Source: Staphylotrichum longicolle
Taxonomy: Eukaryota; Ascomycota; Sordariomycetes; Sordariales; Chaetomiaceae
Length of the DNA stretch: 64,000 bases
Direction of reading: 5' to 3'
Assembly (NCBI GenBank): GCA_019096155.1
Contig: JAHCVI010000003.1
Coordinates: 3,844,001 to 3,908,000, forward strand
The first letter of the stretch is position 1; the number at the start of each line of letters is the position of its first letter. Below the pieces are notes generated by a model. The model was given only the letters and a program-made list of their open reading frames with translations, had not been told where the DNA came from and made no database searches. Of the stretch, positions 45,694 to 56,060 are shown one piece after another. The translations under genes were made by a program, and so were the position numbers.

Positions 45694-48140
45694 CTACATC
45701 AAATCCCCCGCCACGCCCGCCAACAGCGCGTGCACGACCAGGCTCACGGTCCACAGGCCGACGCGCTTGAACCGCCGGACGCGGCTCTGCTGGTCCTCGA
45801 CGTTGCGCGCGAACGCACTGTACACCTCGGCGCCCGTGTCGTCCATGAGGCCGCAGTCCCAGACGGTCCAGGAGCCGTCAAAGTCGGTGACGCGCTTGAC
45901 GATGCGGCAGTTGATGGGAATGTAGGTGCGCTTGGCGTTGATGTAGGCGACGATGGGCCGGACGAGGGCCTGGTTGACGTAGCTCATGTGCGGGTTGTTG
46001 AAGAGCGGGACGGCGGCGCGCACGTCGTTGAGGTGGATGCGCATGTCCATGACGAGGTACGAGGGGGCGTCTTCTTCTTGTTGTTCTTCTGGTTGAGAGG
46101 AGAGTGAGGAGGAGGAGGAGGAGGAGGGGAGATCTGATGGTGGGGGCACAAGGGAAGCAGCCGCCGTGGGGGTGAGGAGGGCTTCTTCGAGAGGGGACGA
46201 GGGAGAGAACTCCGGGGAGGGGGGCTCGTTGTTAGTGTGGTTGTTGTGATGGTTGTAAAACACGCCTGAAGTGGAGTTGTCGATGAGATCGATGTCGGGT
46301 TTGCGGTTGCGGGTGCCAGCGCTGGTGCTGTCGAGGATTTTGAGGTAGCGGTTGCTGGTCACGGCCTCCTCCATCTTGTCGTAAAACTCGGCCACGACCT
46401 TGCCGATGCCCTCGGCGGGATCAGCTGGGAACATGACATCGGCCACGATATCGACGTTTCCCTCGTAGATCCAACCGAATGGGCCCTCCACGCCGCGATT
46501 CAGGTGGTCGATCTTCAGACCGTCGATGCGGCACCGGGAGAATTTCTTCCAGACGGACGAGTCCCCGAACTCATCCTGGTGCCGTTCGGAAGACATGCCG
46601 TGTATTTGCCGGGGGTGGATGGTAAACAGGGATCCGTCGAAGGACCCTGACATGTGCGATGCAGACAGGAAGTCGTAGAACAGCCACTGCTTCCGCAGTT
46701 GAGGCAACTCGCAGGAAAAGATGGAGACGGAAAAGGGGCGGAACCCGTCCGGCTGGTGCACCGTGACCAACAGATCCTCCAGCTTGAAGTGATCCAGCTC
46801 AAAATCCCCCGGGTTGTGCTCGTGCCTGTACGAGAGGGGATCCTCGCCTTCAGCGCTCCAATGGACAGATGTCCTGTCCACCACACCCCGGACGCCCTTG
46901 ACCTCGACATCCTTGAGCATGCCCTTGCCATTCCACCACTTGATGAATGACAGAGTAACATTGACTGTGTCGATCGTCACGTCGAACTGGGTGTAGTTGC
47001 CGTCGTCTTCTTCCTCCACGGCCGGGTCCAGATCTATCTTCCTCGCGGCGGCCGCTTCTGCGGCAGCGTTGGAGGATCCCTTCTTGACGGTCGACTTGCC
47101 CTGACCCGGCCGTCGAGACACAAAAACATTACGGAAGGTGATGACGTTGTCCTTCCATTTCGGCACAATAGCCGATTCAAAGACGACGGTCAGGCCGGCC
47201 GACTGGGTGAGGTAGTCGCCAATCCATTTTGCAAGGGTTTCTGCTCCTGTTAGCATCCACGCCAACGCCTGTGGCAACGAGACATGGTGTACACACCTTG
47301 CGCAAAGACAGTATTGATAAACAGGATTATGAGGGAGAAAAAGGTGGTGGTCCCGACCAGGATCCACACGAGGTGGCCGAACAAGAACCACGATACGAAG
47401 GCCCCCCATTCGTCGGCGTTCCACGGCCGCATGCTCCTGATGGAGAACCATTTAAAGCGCACTCGTAACCGCTGCCCAAACCCGCTGGCGGCCGCAAGCA
47501 GCTCCTCCTTTGTGGGCCGATGGGGCATCTTGGGAAGGTGCAGATACTTGGACATGGAGTCTGCGAGGGACTCGTGCTCATGAGGCGCAGGCGTTGGGGT
47601 CTTGTCGGAGCTTTGTTGTGGTGGTGCTTCTGGCTCCTGTTTGGCAGAGGAAACCTTGTTCTTGTCTCCGTCCCCTTTGCTGTTGGAGCTGCTGGCCCTC
47701 TTCCCCGAGCATACCCGGCCTTTCCTCGCTTGGAGGCTCTGTCGCCATGCTTGCCGTGCCAGATGGCTGAGATTTGCCCTCTGGCCGGAGCTCCCCGCCA
47801 GTGCCGAGTCTGCCGCAGCGGTGCATGTCGTCACCACTGCGCTCGTGGAAGATGGGCTGGAGCTCAGCCCGAGCAGCAGCAAGCCGCCTGACGTGCAGCT
47901 CTTGCGGACATTTTTGGGCGAGATGCGGGAGGGATACGGCTGGAAGAAACGTCGGGCGGAGTGGAAGAAGCGCGCGTTTTGGGTGTGTGATGATGTGTTG
48001 AAGAATTGCCCGGCGAAAGGGTGGTTCGGCAGCGGTCGACGTCCGCCGACGGGGAGTCTCGCAGCGAGAAGAGTGACGGAATCGCGGATCGAGCCCCAGA
48101 ACTGGCGGCCCAGCTGGGTCGTGGTTGCGCTAGAGGTCAT
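45694..48140 (-). CDS. MDM31: Mitochondrial distribution and morphology protein 31
   Basis: Inner mitochondrial membrane protein of the Mdm31/Mdm32 family, needed for mitochondrial shape, mtDNA stability and lipid balance. Exons: 48140-47297 and 47240-45694, intron 56 bp; 796 residues. The N-terminus is Arg/Ser-rich with few acids (QLGRQFWGSIRDSVTLLAAR), fitting a matrix presequence. A double hydrophobic segment starts WGAFVSWFLFGHLVWILVG and ends IILFINTVFAQ at the splice site; the join gives VFAQETLAKWIGDYL. The large intermembrane-space domain carries VPKWKDNVITFRNVFVSRR, DFELDHFKLEDLLVTVH and CRIDGLKIDHLN. An insertion of Ser/Glu-rich sequence lies around residues 600-650. The C-terminus ends in a second membrane segment, VGLWTVSLVVHALLAGVAGD. 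The gene is divergent from PNO1. Confidence 0.95.
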
Positions 48141-48626
48141 TGTTGAAAGACATGCTCATGCTGACGCCGACGGACCTCGGGGAGCAAGTCTCAGGCCATG
48201 GCCGGGGGCGGTCGTCGTCGAGGTATGCGTCTCGGAAGCACTTGGTTGTGGTGGTGGTCCGGGTCCTGGAAGAGCTTAGCAAAGCACCAAAACCTTGGAA
48301 CGCGCCGTGCATGAAAGGCTTGTCGGCCTGGCAGAGCCTGGATCATGACGCTAAAGACGGCCCCAGCCGATTGCAAGGATCCGGCTCGAACGCACCGTGT
48401 TCAGCCAATGGATAAGCCTGGATTTGCCAGTGGGCCCACGACTTTTTGATGGAATTTCGAACCCCACCACCAAAATCGCAGCAGGCAGAGAGAGAGAGAG
48501 AGAGAGACGGTGAGCACGAGTGCACCAACAGACGATACCTAGCCACGACAACCCCTCGCTCGCGAATCAAGCGTCCTCGCTCCGCTGCCCGCGACATCTT
48601 TACGGCGTATTTCGAGAATCTTCACG
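48141..48626. promoter_or_regulatory. Divergent promoter between MDM31 and PNO1
   Basis: A compact 486-bp bidirectional promoter. It contains an AG dinucleotide run (48487-48507) about 120 bp upstream of the PNO1 start, a common place for GA/CT tracts in fungal promoters. Confidence 0.6.
48487..48507. repeat. AG dinucleotide microsatellite
   Basis: About ten AG units in the MDM31/PNO1 divergent promoter or PNO1 leader. Confidence 0.9.
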
Positions 48627-49786
48627 ATGCCCGCCCCAACAGCACTCGCCCAGCCGATCGCGGCCTCCGATGCGGCCCTTCCCGCGCCCGAGCAGGAGGA
48701 CGAGCTTCTCGTCGACATGCAGGAGGCCAACACCGCCGAGCCCAGCGCCGCCGCACCCCCGACAGCCGCCGACGACACAGATATGGCCATCGACGAGGAA
48801 GGGCGACCGAGGTTTGCGCCAGGGAAGGACATTGTACGTCGCAACGGTTCCCCTCCCAACGCAACCTCTTGAACTGACAGCCTGCGCCCCTCTCGCAGGA
48901 CCCTGTCCGCCGCGCCGAGACGAGGAAGATCCCTATCCCGCCAAACCGCATGTCCGCTCTGAAGACCAACTGGTCCAAGGCAAGTTTACCCAGTCTTCTC
49001 CCCCCTCTCGGCTCCCGCTAACCAAGCCTCAGATGTACGCCGCCTTCCCCCCCCCCCACAATCACCTCCCCTTCGAAGTGAATCTCCCCTCCTAACCTCC
49101 ACTCCCGCACATTCTCTAGCTACCCCCCGCTGGTCGACCACTGCAAGCTGCAGGTGCGCATGAACATCAAGGAGAAGCGGGTCGAGCTGCGGTCGAGCAA
49201 GTTCACGACGAGCAACGACTCGCTGCAGATGGGCGCCGACTTTGTCTCGGCCTTCGCCATGGGCTTCGACATTGACGACGCCATCGCGCTGCTGCGCCTC
49301 GACTCGTTGTACATCCAGTCGTTCGACATCAAGGACGTGCGCCAGACCCTCGGGCAGGACGCGCTGGGCCGCGCGATCGGGCGGATTGCGGGCAAGGACG
49401 GGGTATGTGGCTTCCTTGTTTTGAGAAGGGGGGGCCTTTGGATGAGTTGGGTGCTGACTGAATGGGGTTCTCCTCTGTTAGAAAACCAAGTTTGCGATTG
49501 AGAATGGTGAGTTGTTGAAGAGGAAACGGGGGTTCTTTCAGGGGCAGCGGCTGACGCTGGTTGACAGCGACGAAAACGCGCATTGTTCTGGCCGGGTCGA
49601 GGGTCCATATTCTCGGCGCTTTCGAGAACATCGGGATGGCTCGTGAGAGGTGAGTTGGCTTTTTACTCGGAGTTTGAGTCGTTACTAACTCCTCGCAGCA
49701 TCGTCTCGCTGGTCCTTGGTGCTCAGCCCGGCAAGGTTTACAACAACCTGAGGATAATCGCCGGGCGGATGAAGGAGAGGTTCTAG
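48627..49786 (+). CDS. PNO1: RNA-binding 20S pre-rRNA assembly factor PNO1/DIM2
   Basis: KH-domain protein that binds the 3' end of pre-18S rRNA, recruits the Dim1 methylase and restrains Nob1 cleavage. Exons: 48627-48833, 48899-48979, about 49120-49402, 49482-49506, 49568-49649, 49699-49786. The N-terminus is Ala/Glu/Asp-rich. Exon 2 gives RKIPIPPNRMSALKTNWSK; exon 3 gives YPPLVDHCKLQVRMNIKEKR, GADFVSAFAMGFDIDDAIAL and GRAIGRIAGKDG. The last three exons give KTKFAIENATKTRIVLAG, VHILGAFENIGMARES and KVYNNLRIIAGRMKERF. Conservation with yeast Pno1 is high. The second intron is odd: its donor is GC (AAG|GCAAGT), and the acceptor AG at 49118-49119 leaves only C before TAC, so the expected NWSK-Ile-YPP junction is two bases short of frame. 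Either bases are missing here or another splice choice is used. Confidence 0.92.
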
Positions 49787-50038
49787 ACTGGGCAAACCGT
49801 GGGGGAAAAGTGCATTACGGGCGGGGCATTGGGACCGGGCTCGGCGTTTAGGAGTATCTTGTGGCTCATGTGTCATGAATGAGAAATAAATTCAGTATAC
49901 CCAGGTATCTGGTGGCCTAGAGACGGCATAACCCTGCGTAGCGATCGATAAACTTGGCGCGCTTTCCTTTCCTCAGGAAGCCTGAACGGGGTATCATTCC
50001 TCCACCTTCCTCCGCCCTCCCCTGTCGTGAAATCATCG

Positions 50039-51520
50039 TTACTGGGCCGCCTTCTTGACCAGCACCTCAAGCTGGTTCGCCTCGTCCGGGTCGATATCAA
50101 TGTCAGTCACCAGCGAGTCCTCCTCGAGACGCTCGCCGTCAAACCAGATTGAGACCTCCCACTCGGGCCCGATCCCCCGCTGCGTGCGAAACGCCTCGAT
50201 CAGCGTCCCCACGTCCGTCTCCTCCCGCGTCGTCAGCTTCAGCGCCTCGTGCTCCTTGGCCTTGAGCACGATCCTGATCCCCTTCCTCTTCTGCGCCACC
50301 GCTCCTCCCGCCTGCTCCTCCTGCGGCACCGCACCCGCAAACACACGCCCCTCCCGACAACCACCATCATCATCATCGTCGTCGTCGTCGTCATCCAAAT
50401 CCATCGCCCTCTTCCGCCCTCTCGCCTGCACGTGCGCCGCGTACGCCTCCTCGTCCCACACCTCGAGGTGCAAGCCGTCCCGGTAATACCCCGGCTCGTC
50501 CGCCCCGCCGCGGCCGTGGCCGCTCTTGACGCGGCCCTGCGCGTCGACCTGCACGCCCAGCGAGGCGGGCGTGCTGTGCCCGTAGATCTTGTGGCCCTTC
50601 CACGTGAGGAAGAGGCCGGACGCGACGTCGTCGGGGACGGCGATGCCGGCCTTGCGCGCGTGCTCGACCCACGCGTCGAGCAGGAGCTGGACGGTCTGGT
50701 TGAGGCGGCGGCGGGCGAGGAAGGGGCGGAGGCCGGTGTCCGGGTCGGTCTTGGTGGCGTCGGTGAGCGGGGAGGTGACGAGGATCGTGATGACGGCGTT
50801 TTGGGTCTGCTGCGCCTGCTGCTGCAGGGCGCGGGCTTTGAGGACCCATTCGCTGAAGTCGTCGTCGGCGGCGGCCGGGAGTGGTGATGGTGGTGTGGCG
50901 AGGCGCGATTGGGGAAGGGAGGATCTCGATGGGGAGGAAGAGGAGGGGCGGTTGCGTGGAGGGGGGGTGCGGGTGACCGATTTCTGGCGACGGCGGGGAG
51001 GAATGTAGTCCGGGTCGGAATCGGAGTCGATGATGGTCACGGGCAAGGCGGGGGGGCAGGCCGGATTTTTCGAAGCGCTTCTCCTCGAGACGGGGGTCTG
51101 GGTGTTTGATGATGTTGATCCGGGCGTTCGGGGAGGGTTTGCTTGGGCACCCTTCGCCGGTGTCGTCAGCCTCCTGGGTCGGACGATCTCTTTGCCCTTT
51201 CCTTTCACGTCCATGATCAAGTCGTCGTCGGACGAGTCCGGTGTCGCGGAACGGTCCTGAGCATCTTGGGGTTTGTCCGATAAGCTGGCCGAGAGTTTCC
51301 TGCGCTTCCGTTCATGCTCCTGCCGCTCCTTTTCCTCCTCCGCTTCTTGAGCTTCCCGCAGGATCTCTGGAAAGACTTCTTTGGAGTGCCGAAAGAGGTC
51401 GAGGTCGTTATCGTCATCGTCGGCTTTCTTTGTGTCCGCATTTGATGGTTGCTGCCGCGCAACAGTGCGCTTAAAGGGCAGCTTTCTCTTGGGCGGCGCC
51501 GCGACTTCCTCGTCAGCCAT
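50039..51520 (-). CDS. Rad60/Esc2/NIP45-family protein with SUMO-like domains
   Basis: RENi-family proteins carry SUMO-like domains and act in genome stability and SUMO-dependent repair. The ATG at 51520 (MADEEVAAPPKRKLPFKRT) is the first true ATG of the frame that keeps a sensible start; 493 residues, no intron needed. The N-terminal half is charged and disordered, with KRRKLSASLSDKP and a possible SUMO-interaction-like VTIIDSDSD. A first SUMO-like region lies near residues 240-325 (NAVITILVTSPLTD, LLLDAWVEHARKAG, LFLTWKGHKIYGHSTPASLG). The C-terminal one is about 413-493: KGIRIVLKAKEHEALKL, RTQRGIGPEWEVSIWFDGER and VTDIDIDPDEANQLEVLVK. Between them is a ten-Asp run. The pattern fits Rad60/Esc2, and I cannot separate these two by eye. 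The 3' end faces PNO1, 252 bp away. Confidence 0.85.
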   Translation of the reverse strand: MADEEVAAPPKRKLPFKRTVARQQPSNADTKKADDDDNDLDLFRHSKEVFPEILREAQEAEEEKERQEHERKRRKLSASLSDKPQDAQDRSATPDSSDDDLIMDVKGKGKEIVRPRRLTTPAKGAQANPPRTPGSTSSNTQTPVSRRSASKNPACPPALPVTIIDSDSDPDYIPPRRRQKSVTRTPPPRNRPSSSSPSRSSLPQSRLATPPSPLPAAADDDFSEWVLKARALQQQAQQTQNAVITILVTSPLTDATKTDPDTGLRPFLARRRLNQTVQLLLDAWVEHARKAGIAVPDDVASGLFLTWKGHKIYGHSTPASLGVQVDAQGRVKSGHGRGGADEPGYYRDGLHLEVWDEEAYAAHVQARGRKRAMDLDDDDDDDDDDGGCREGRVFAGAVPQEEQAGGAVAQKRKGIRIVLKAKEHEALKLTTREETDVGTLIEAFRTQRGIGPEWEVSIWFDGERLEEDSLVTDIDIDPDEANQLEVLVKKAAQ

Positions 51521-52412
51521 TGTTGCGATCGCTGAACAGAGAGAGCGTTTAGCAGAAGCAGATGTTATGGGAGTGCACTTGAAAGTGTGGTTCGGGTTTG
51601 AAGAAGACTCTTCATAACGGCCAGTATATGAAAAGCAGCTGCTTGCGCTGCGAAGGTGAATTGCCACCTCTTACAGGTGGTTGCAAGAAGAATGTTCGCG
51701 TAAATTGATCGCAGAACGCGTCTTGAGCGTTGGTGGGGCCAGCGTCGCTTCCTTTTGAAAGTGCTGACCGCCTTTACTTAGTCCAAAGTCGGCGCATTGA
51801 GGCGTTGTATTTTGCAGTCAGCAAGTACACAATGGGCGGCTAGTCAGTTTGTTCTCAACTACAAATCCACGACGCCATCCTTTGGTGACTCGTGTTGCAA
51901 GTCGCACGTTTGAGCACATGCTTGAACTTACACAGTAACACCGCCATGAGTTGGGCCCCAGAGGCCCCTCAAAAATCAACATCAGATGGACCATTCTGCC
52001 GGTCAAATGCAAGCAAGCGGCGGCCCTTCTCCACGTGGGGAAATGTCACTAGCCCTCCGGGACCCCACACCGGAGACCGGCCGAGTGGGACCAACCGAGG
52101 TTACCCCCAAACATGGGACAGGCACGATCTGCTTTCCTTGACTCGGCCCAGGGGTTCTGGGATGGAGAAAGGCAAAGAGAAGCCGCTTCTTCTTGATTAC
52201 TGAACAGACTTCGGAAGTTGAAGATACTGACCTCGAAAGACAAAATCCCGAAGAACCTGTTTAAATCGCTGGCAAAGTTCCCTCTCGCCTGCTTAGCTTT
52301 GTATTGCAATCATTACCACAGTCGCTCCTGTTCGGTAATACGCCGACTCGCGCCGCCACCGTCCTGCATCAATCTCACCCATAGCGCTTCCTTTCTGGGA
52401 CACGGTTACAAC
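51521..52412. promoter_or_regulatory. Divergent promoter between the RENi gene and SPS19
   Basis: This 892-bp gap lies between opposite starts. It contains CCTCGG (52051-52058 region) and GC-rich blocks, but I cannot name a regulator. No gene seen. Confidence 0.4.
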
Positions 52413-53646
52413 ATGTCGGTTCCCAAGTCCGCGTACCTCAGCAACGTTTGGGCTGACGGCATCTTTGGTTCGTACTTGTATTTATTTTATTTTGCCGGGA
52501 ACTGGGATCCCACTCAGCCCCTACATCCAACAGCATACTCCGTACCAACGTCGCATACGAGCAGCCAACTGACCAACGTGCCGCTCTAGCCAACCGCGTC
52601 TTGTTCATCACTGGTGGCGCTGGAACCATTGGCAGCGCCCAAACCAGGGCCCTGGTGCACCTCGGCGCCGACGCCTGCATCATCGGCCGCAGCGTCGAGA
52701 AAACCGAGGCCGCGGCCAAGGAGATTGCAAAGGTCCGGAACGGCGCCCGCGTGCTGGGCATCGGCGGCGTCGATGTGCGGAATGTGAGTCTCTTCACTCT
52801 CACTCAATCCCACACTTTACCTCCTCACATGAGAGAACCCCCTCACACTAACTCACCACACCAGTTTGAATCCCTCAAGGCGGCAGCCGACCGCTGCGCC
52901 AAAGAGCTCGGCGCCATCGACTATGTCATGTAAGAAACAAAAACCACAACCCCTCCACCCTTCCCATCCATCCTAACCCTCCCTCTCCCCCCGCTCCCAG
53001 CGCCGGCGCCGCAGGCAACTTCATCGCCCCGATCTCCGGGCTAAGCCCCAACGCCTTCAAGACCGTCATCGACATCGACACCATCGGCACATTCAACACC
53101 ATCAAGGCGACCGTCCCGTACCTCGCCCAGTCCGCGGCGCGCAACCCCAACCCCAACCCCTCCGGGCTCGGCACGGGCACGGGCGGCCGCTTCCTCTCCG
53201 TGTCCGCCACCTTCCACTACACGGGCATGCCGCTGCAGGCGCACGTCTCGGCCGCCAAGGCCGCCATCGACTCGCTCATGGCCTCGCTCGCGCTCGAGTA
53301 CGGGCCCCTGGGCCTGACGGCCAACTCGCTCGCTCCCGGCGCCATCGAAGGCACCGAGGGCATGGAGCGGCTCGCCAGCTCGCTCGTCACCGACGCCAAG
53401 GACAAGGGCAAGGGGATCCCGAGCGGGCGGTGGGGCACCGTGCGCGACATCGCCGACGCGACCGTGTACCTGTTTAGCGACGCCGGGAACTACGTGAACG
53501 GGACGACGCTGGTGGTGGATGGGGCCGGGTGGAGGCGGCAGGGCGGCGTGGGCGTGGGGTTGGATCCGGGGATGAGCTACCCGGAGTTTTTGGTGGGCGG
53601 GGAGTTTTCCAAGAATGTCAAGAGCGGGCGGAAGGAGAAGTTGTAG
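52413..53646 (+). CDS. SPS19: Peroxisomal 2,4-dienoyl-CoA reductase (SDR)
   Basis: NADPH-dependent short-chain reductase needed for beta-oxidation of unsaturated fatty acids. Exons: 52413-52467, 52590-52783, 52865-52929, 53001-53646; 319 residues. The cofactor loop TGGAGTIGSAQTRAL follows the first junction. Exon 3 ends GAIDYV and the next begins IAGAAGNFIAPI, matching the family NAG-like AGAAGNF. The family 2,4-dienoyl reductase lacks the usual YxxxK; here the corresponding stretch is VSATFHYTGMPLQAHVSAAK with the Lys kept. Next come NSLAPGAIEGTEG and GNYVNGTTLVVDGAGWRR. The last residues are GRKEKL: the -3 position is Glu, not the usual Ser/Ala/Cys of PTS1, so targeting is doubtful (see findings). 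Introns are 122, 81 and 71 bp. Confidence 0.93.
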
Positions 53647-54094
53647 GAGGTGGATTGGGGGAAAGGGTGGTGCTGTGTTCAAGTGGCTGAGTGAGTCGGG
53701 CAGCTAGTGGGAAAGGGGTTGCGATACCACCTGTTCTGAGTAGGTATGGCACATGGTGTATACGTTGGAGCATTTGCGTTGTATGTATCCTAGGAATCCC
53801 AGGCACTGAAACCAAACCTCCTTTTCTCACTTGTGTGTGCGGCTCAACCTTGAAAGGGAGGGGCAGCTAAACCAACGTGTGATATGTCTAATTAACTATT
53901 TATCCTGAGAGAGGTCATTACTAGGTTACTCCCATGCCCCGAAATGGGAGGCATTACATGTAACTATATTTAAACCAAAAAAAAACAACGACAGTCGTAG
54001 CCAAGGCACATCGCAAAGAACTGGTCCGTTTCCAATCCCCAATCTTGGCGAAAATAACCCAAAGAAACGACAAACCCCCGGCCACCCGCCCTCA
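53647..54094. other. Convergent intergenic region
   Basis: About 450 bp between the 3' ends of SPS19 and the MFS gene; AT-rich near 53880-53980. No gene seen. Confidence 0.6.
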
Positions 54095-56060
54095 TCACCG
54101 CAGGTTCAACATGTCGAGAATGTCGTGGCGGTGGAAATAGCTGCGGATCCGCTTGCCAAAGATATCTGCACCAGAAAACATTAGTCCTCGTCGACGACGG
54201 ACAAAGCATGATCAACTTACACATGGGAATGCTGAGCAGGCACACGACCAGCTGAACAGACGCGACGATATTGAACAGGGGCGTGGCCTTGGTCTTCATC
54301 TGGACAAGCCACTCGAAGGCCTTCAGGGTCAGGCCGAAGCTGAAGATGTTCTTGAAGACGATCATGCAGGTGAAGGCCTCGATGGCCAGGTCGCCTATGG
54401 AGAGCAAAATGTAAGCATATCTTCGGACAGACAAAAGGGCGACTCTGGAAAAATGACATACGGTAGGCATCGACAATGTACAGCGAGCTCGCAACGGCAC
54501 CAATGACCATACCCGCCACCTCGAGCGCGAAAAAGGTCAGCGGCACGGCATAGTGGTACGTGCTGTGCAGCAGGCCGTCGACGGTGATGCCCCACCCATA
54601 GAGACCGGCACAGCCCAAAATCATCTGGGGGATGACGAGCACGATGCGGAACTCGGGCTCGTAGACGCCGCCGTTCCACCTGGTCATGGCGCGGGCGGAC
54701 CAGTCGGACAGCAGGCCGGCGATGACGAAGCCCAGGATGGCGCCGATGAAGGCGGCCGTGTAGGCGTAGCCCGTCTTGACCTCGCCCCACCACAGCGGCG
54801 TGGCGAGGAAGAACTGGGCGAGGATCACGCCGATGAATACGGTCCAGCCAATCATCAGGCCCTGGATCAGGCACGCCCAGAGGAAGGCGGGCTGGAAGAA
54901 GAGCGGGAAGGGCCGCAGGAGCAGCTTCCAGAAGCTCTCGTCCGTCTTGCGGCCGTTGAACAGGGCCAGGGACTGCCGGAACGTGGCCTTGGCGGGCGTG
55001 GCGTTCCTGGGCGAGTCGGCAGTCCCGTTGGCGTTCGGGTTAGGGCTGACTTCGGTGGAGCCGGACGCCTCGCCGTTGTTGCTGGAGCCCGTCTTTTCCG
55101 CGTCGTCGGTTGCGAAACCAGAGGCCTTGTTTTCAGCGGCGGCAGCGTTGTCGGTGACCAGCAGGTCCAGGTTCAGGGCCGTGTCGCGGCGATACGCCGT
55201 CTCGGGGCAGAAGAAGTAGACGAGCGGGATGCAGGCCGCGCAAAAGATGGCGACCAGGTAGAAGGTCCACCACCATCCGATCGAGTTCGTAATCTTGCCC
55301 ACGACGATGGGCGTGAAAAAGGCGCCGCCAAAAACCGCGAGGTTGGTAAAGGCCATGCGGATACCACGTTGCTGTGGCCTGTCAGTCTCCGCTCCATCAC
55401 GTCTTTTGCCCTCTTGGACACACTCACATGCACGCAGTACAGGTCCCCCACCGCGGCGTTGACCAGCGACTCGAACGGAGCGGTCGCAAAGCCCTGGAAG
55501 ATACGAGACACCAGGAAGCTCGTGTGCTGGTGGCGCGATCCGCCGCCCCATGCCGAAGTGATGGCGAGAAGGACCGTCCCGGCGACAAACATGTGCCGCT
55601 TGCCCCAGATGCGGCCCGACGGCACGACGATGAAGGCCGCGACGCCCACGCCCAGCAGGTACCAGCCTGTCAGCTCGGCGACGCCGGTGAAGGGGATGAC
55701 AAAGTCGAAGGTCAGGGTGAGCGTGTTGGCGGCGAGGATGGGGCCGAGAGAGGTCGCAAAGATGGCGGTTAGCGACAGGATAAAGGTGATGAGGTCGCGC
55801 TTCCACAGGGGCCAGTTCAGGGGGTCGTTGGGGTCGTCGGAGGGCTGCGGGACGAGGATGATGGGCACTGGTCCGCTTGTGTCGCACTTGAGGCCGTCGA
55901 CGCCGTTGGCGGCATACTGCGGGCGTTCTGGATCATCAAAGTACCTGGTCGTCCCTGCGATGCGTTGCGGTCAGCGGAGGCGCCGCAGGAGTCGGCGGTC
56001 GCAGAAAGCCGTACCTGGGACGTGGTCCATGACCCTGTCCTCGAGAACCCCCAAACCCAT
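54095..56060 (-). CDS. Major facilitator superfamily transporter (DHA1-like)
   Basis: Plasma-membrane or vacuolar proton antiporter-type carrier; substrate unknown. Exons: 56060-56015, 55954-55428, 55371-54462, 54394-54221, 54165-54095; 575 residues. The start MGLGVLEDRVMDHVPG plus TTRYFDDPERPQY is common among fungal DHA1/Hol1-like carriers. NDPLNWPLWKRDLITF precedes TM1. GRIWGKRHMFV between TM2 and TM3 is the motif A equivalent. FVSRIFQGFATAPFESL-type sequence (here LVSRIFQGFATAPFESL) follows. A long Ser/Asn-rich central loop of about 90 residues (GSSNNGEASGSTEVS) separates the two six-helix halves. The second half has GWTVFIGVILAQFF and FALEVAGMVIGAVASSLYIV. The last exon ends FHRHDILDMLNLR. 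Introns are 55-67 bp. No cluster partners suggest a substrate. Confidence 0.92.
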
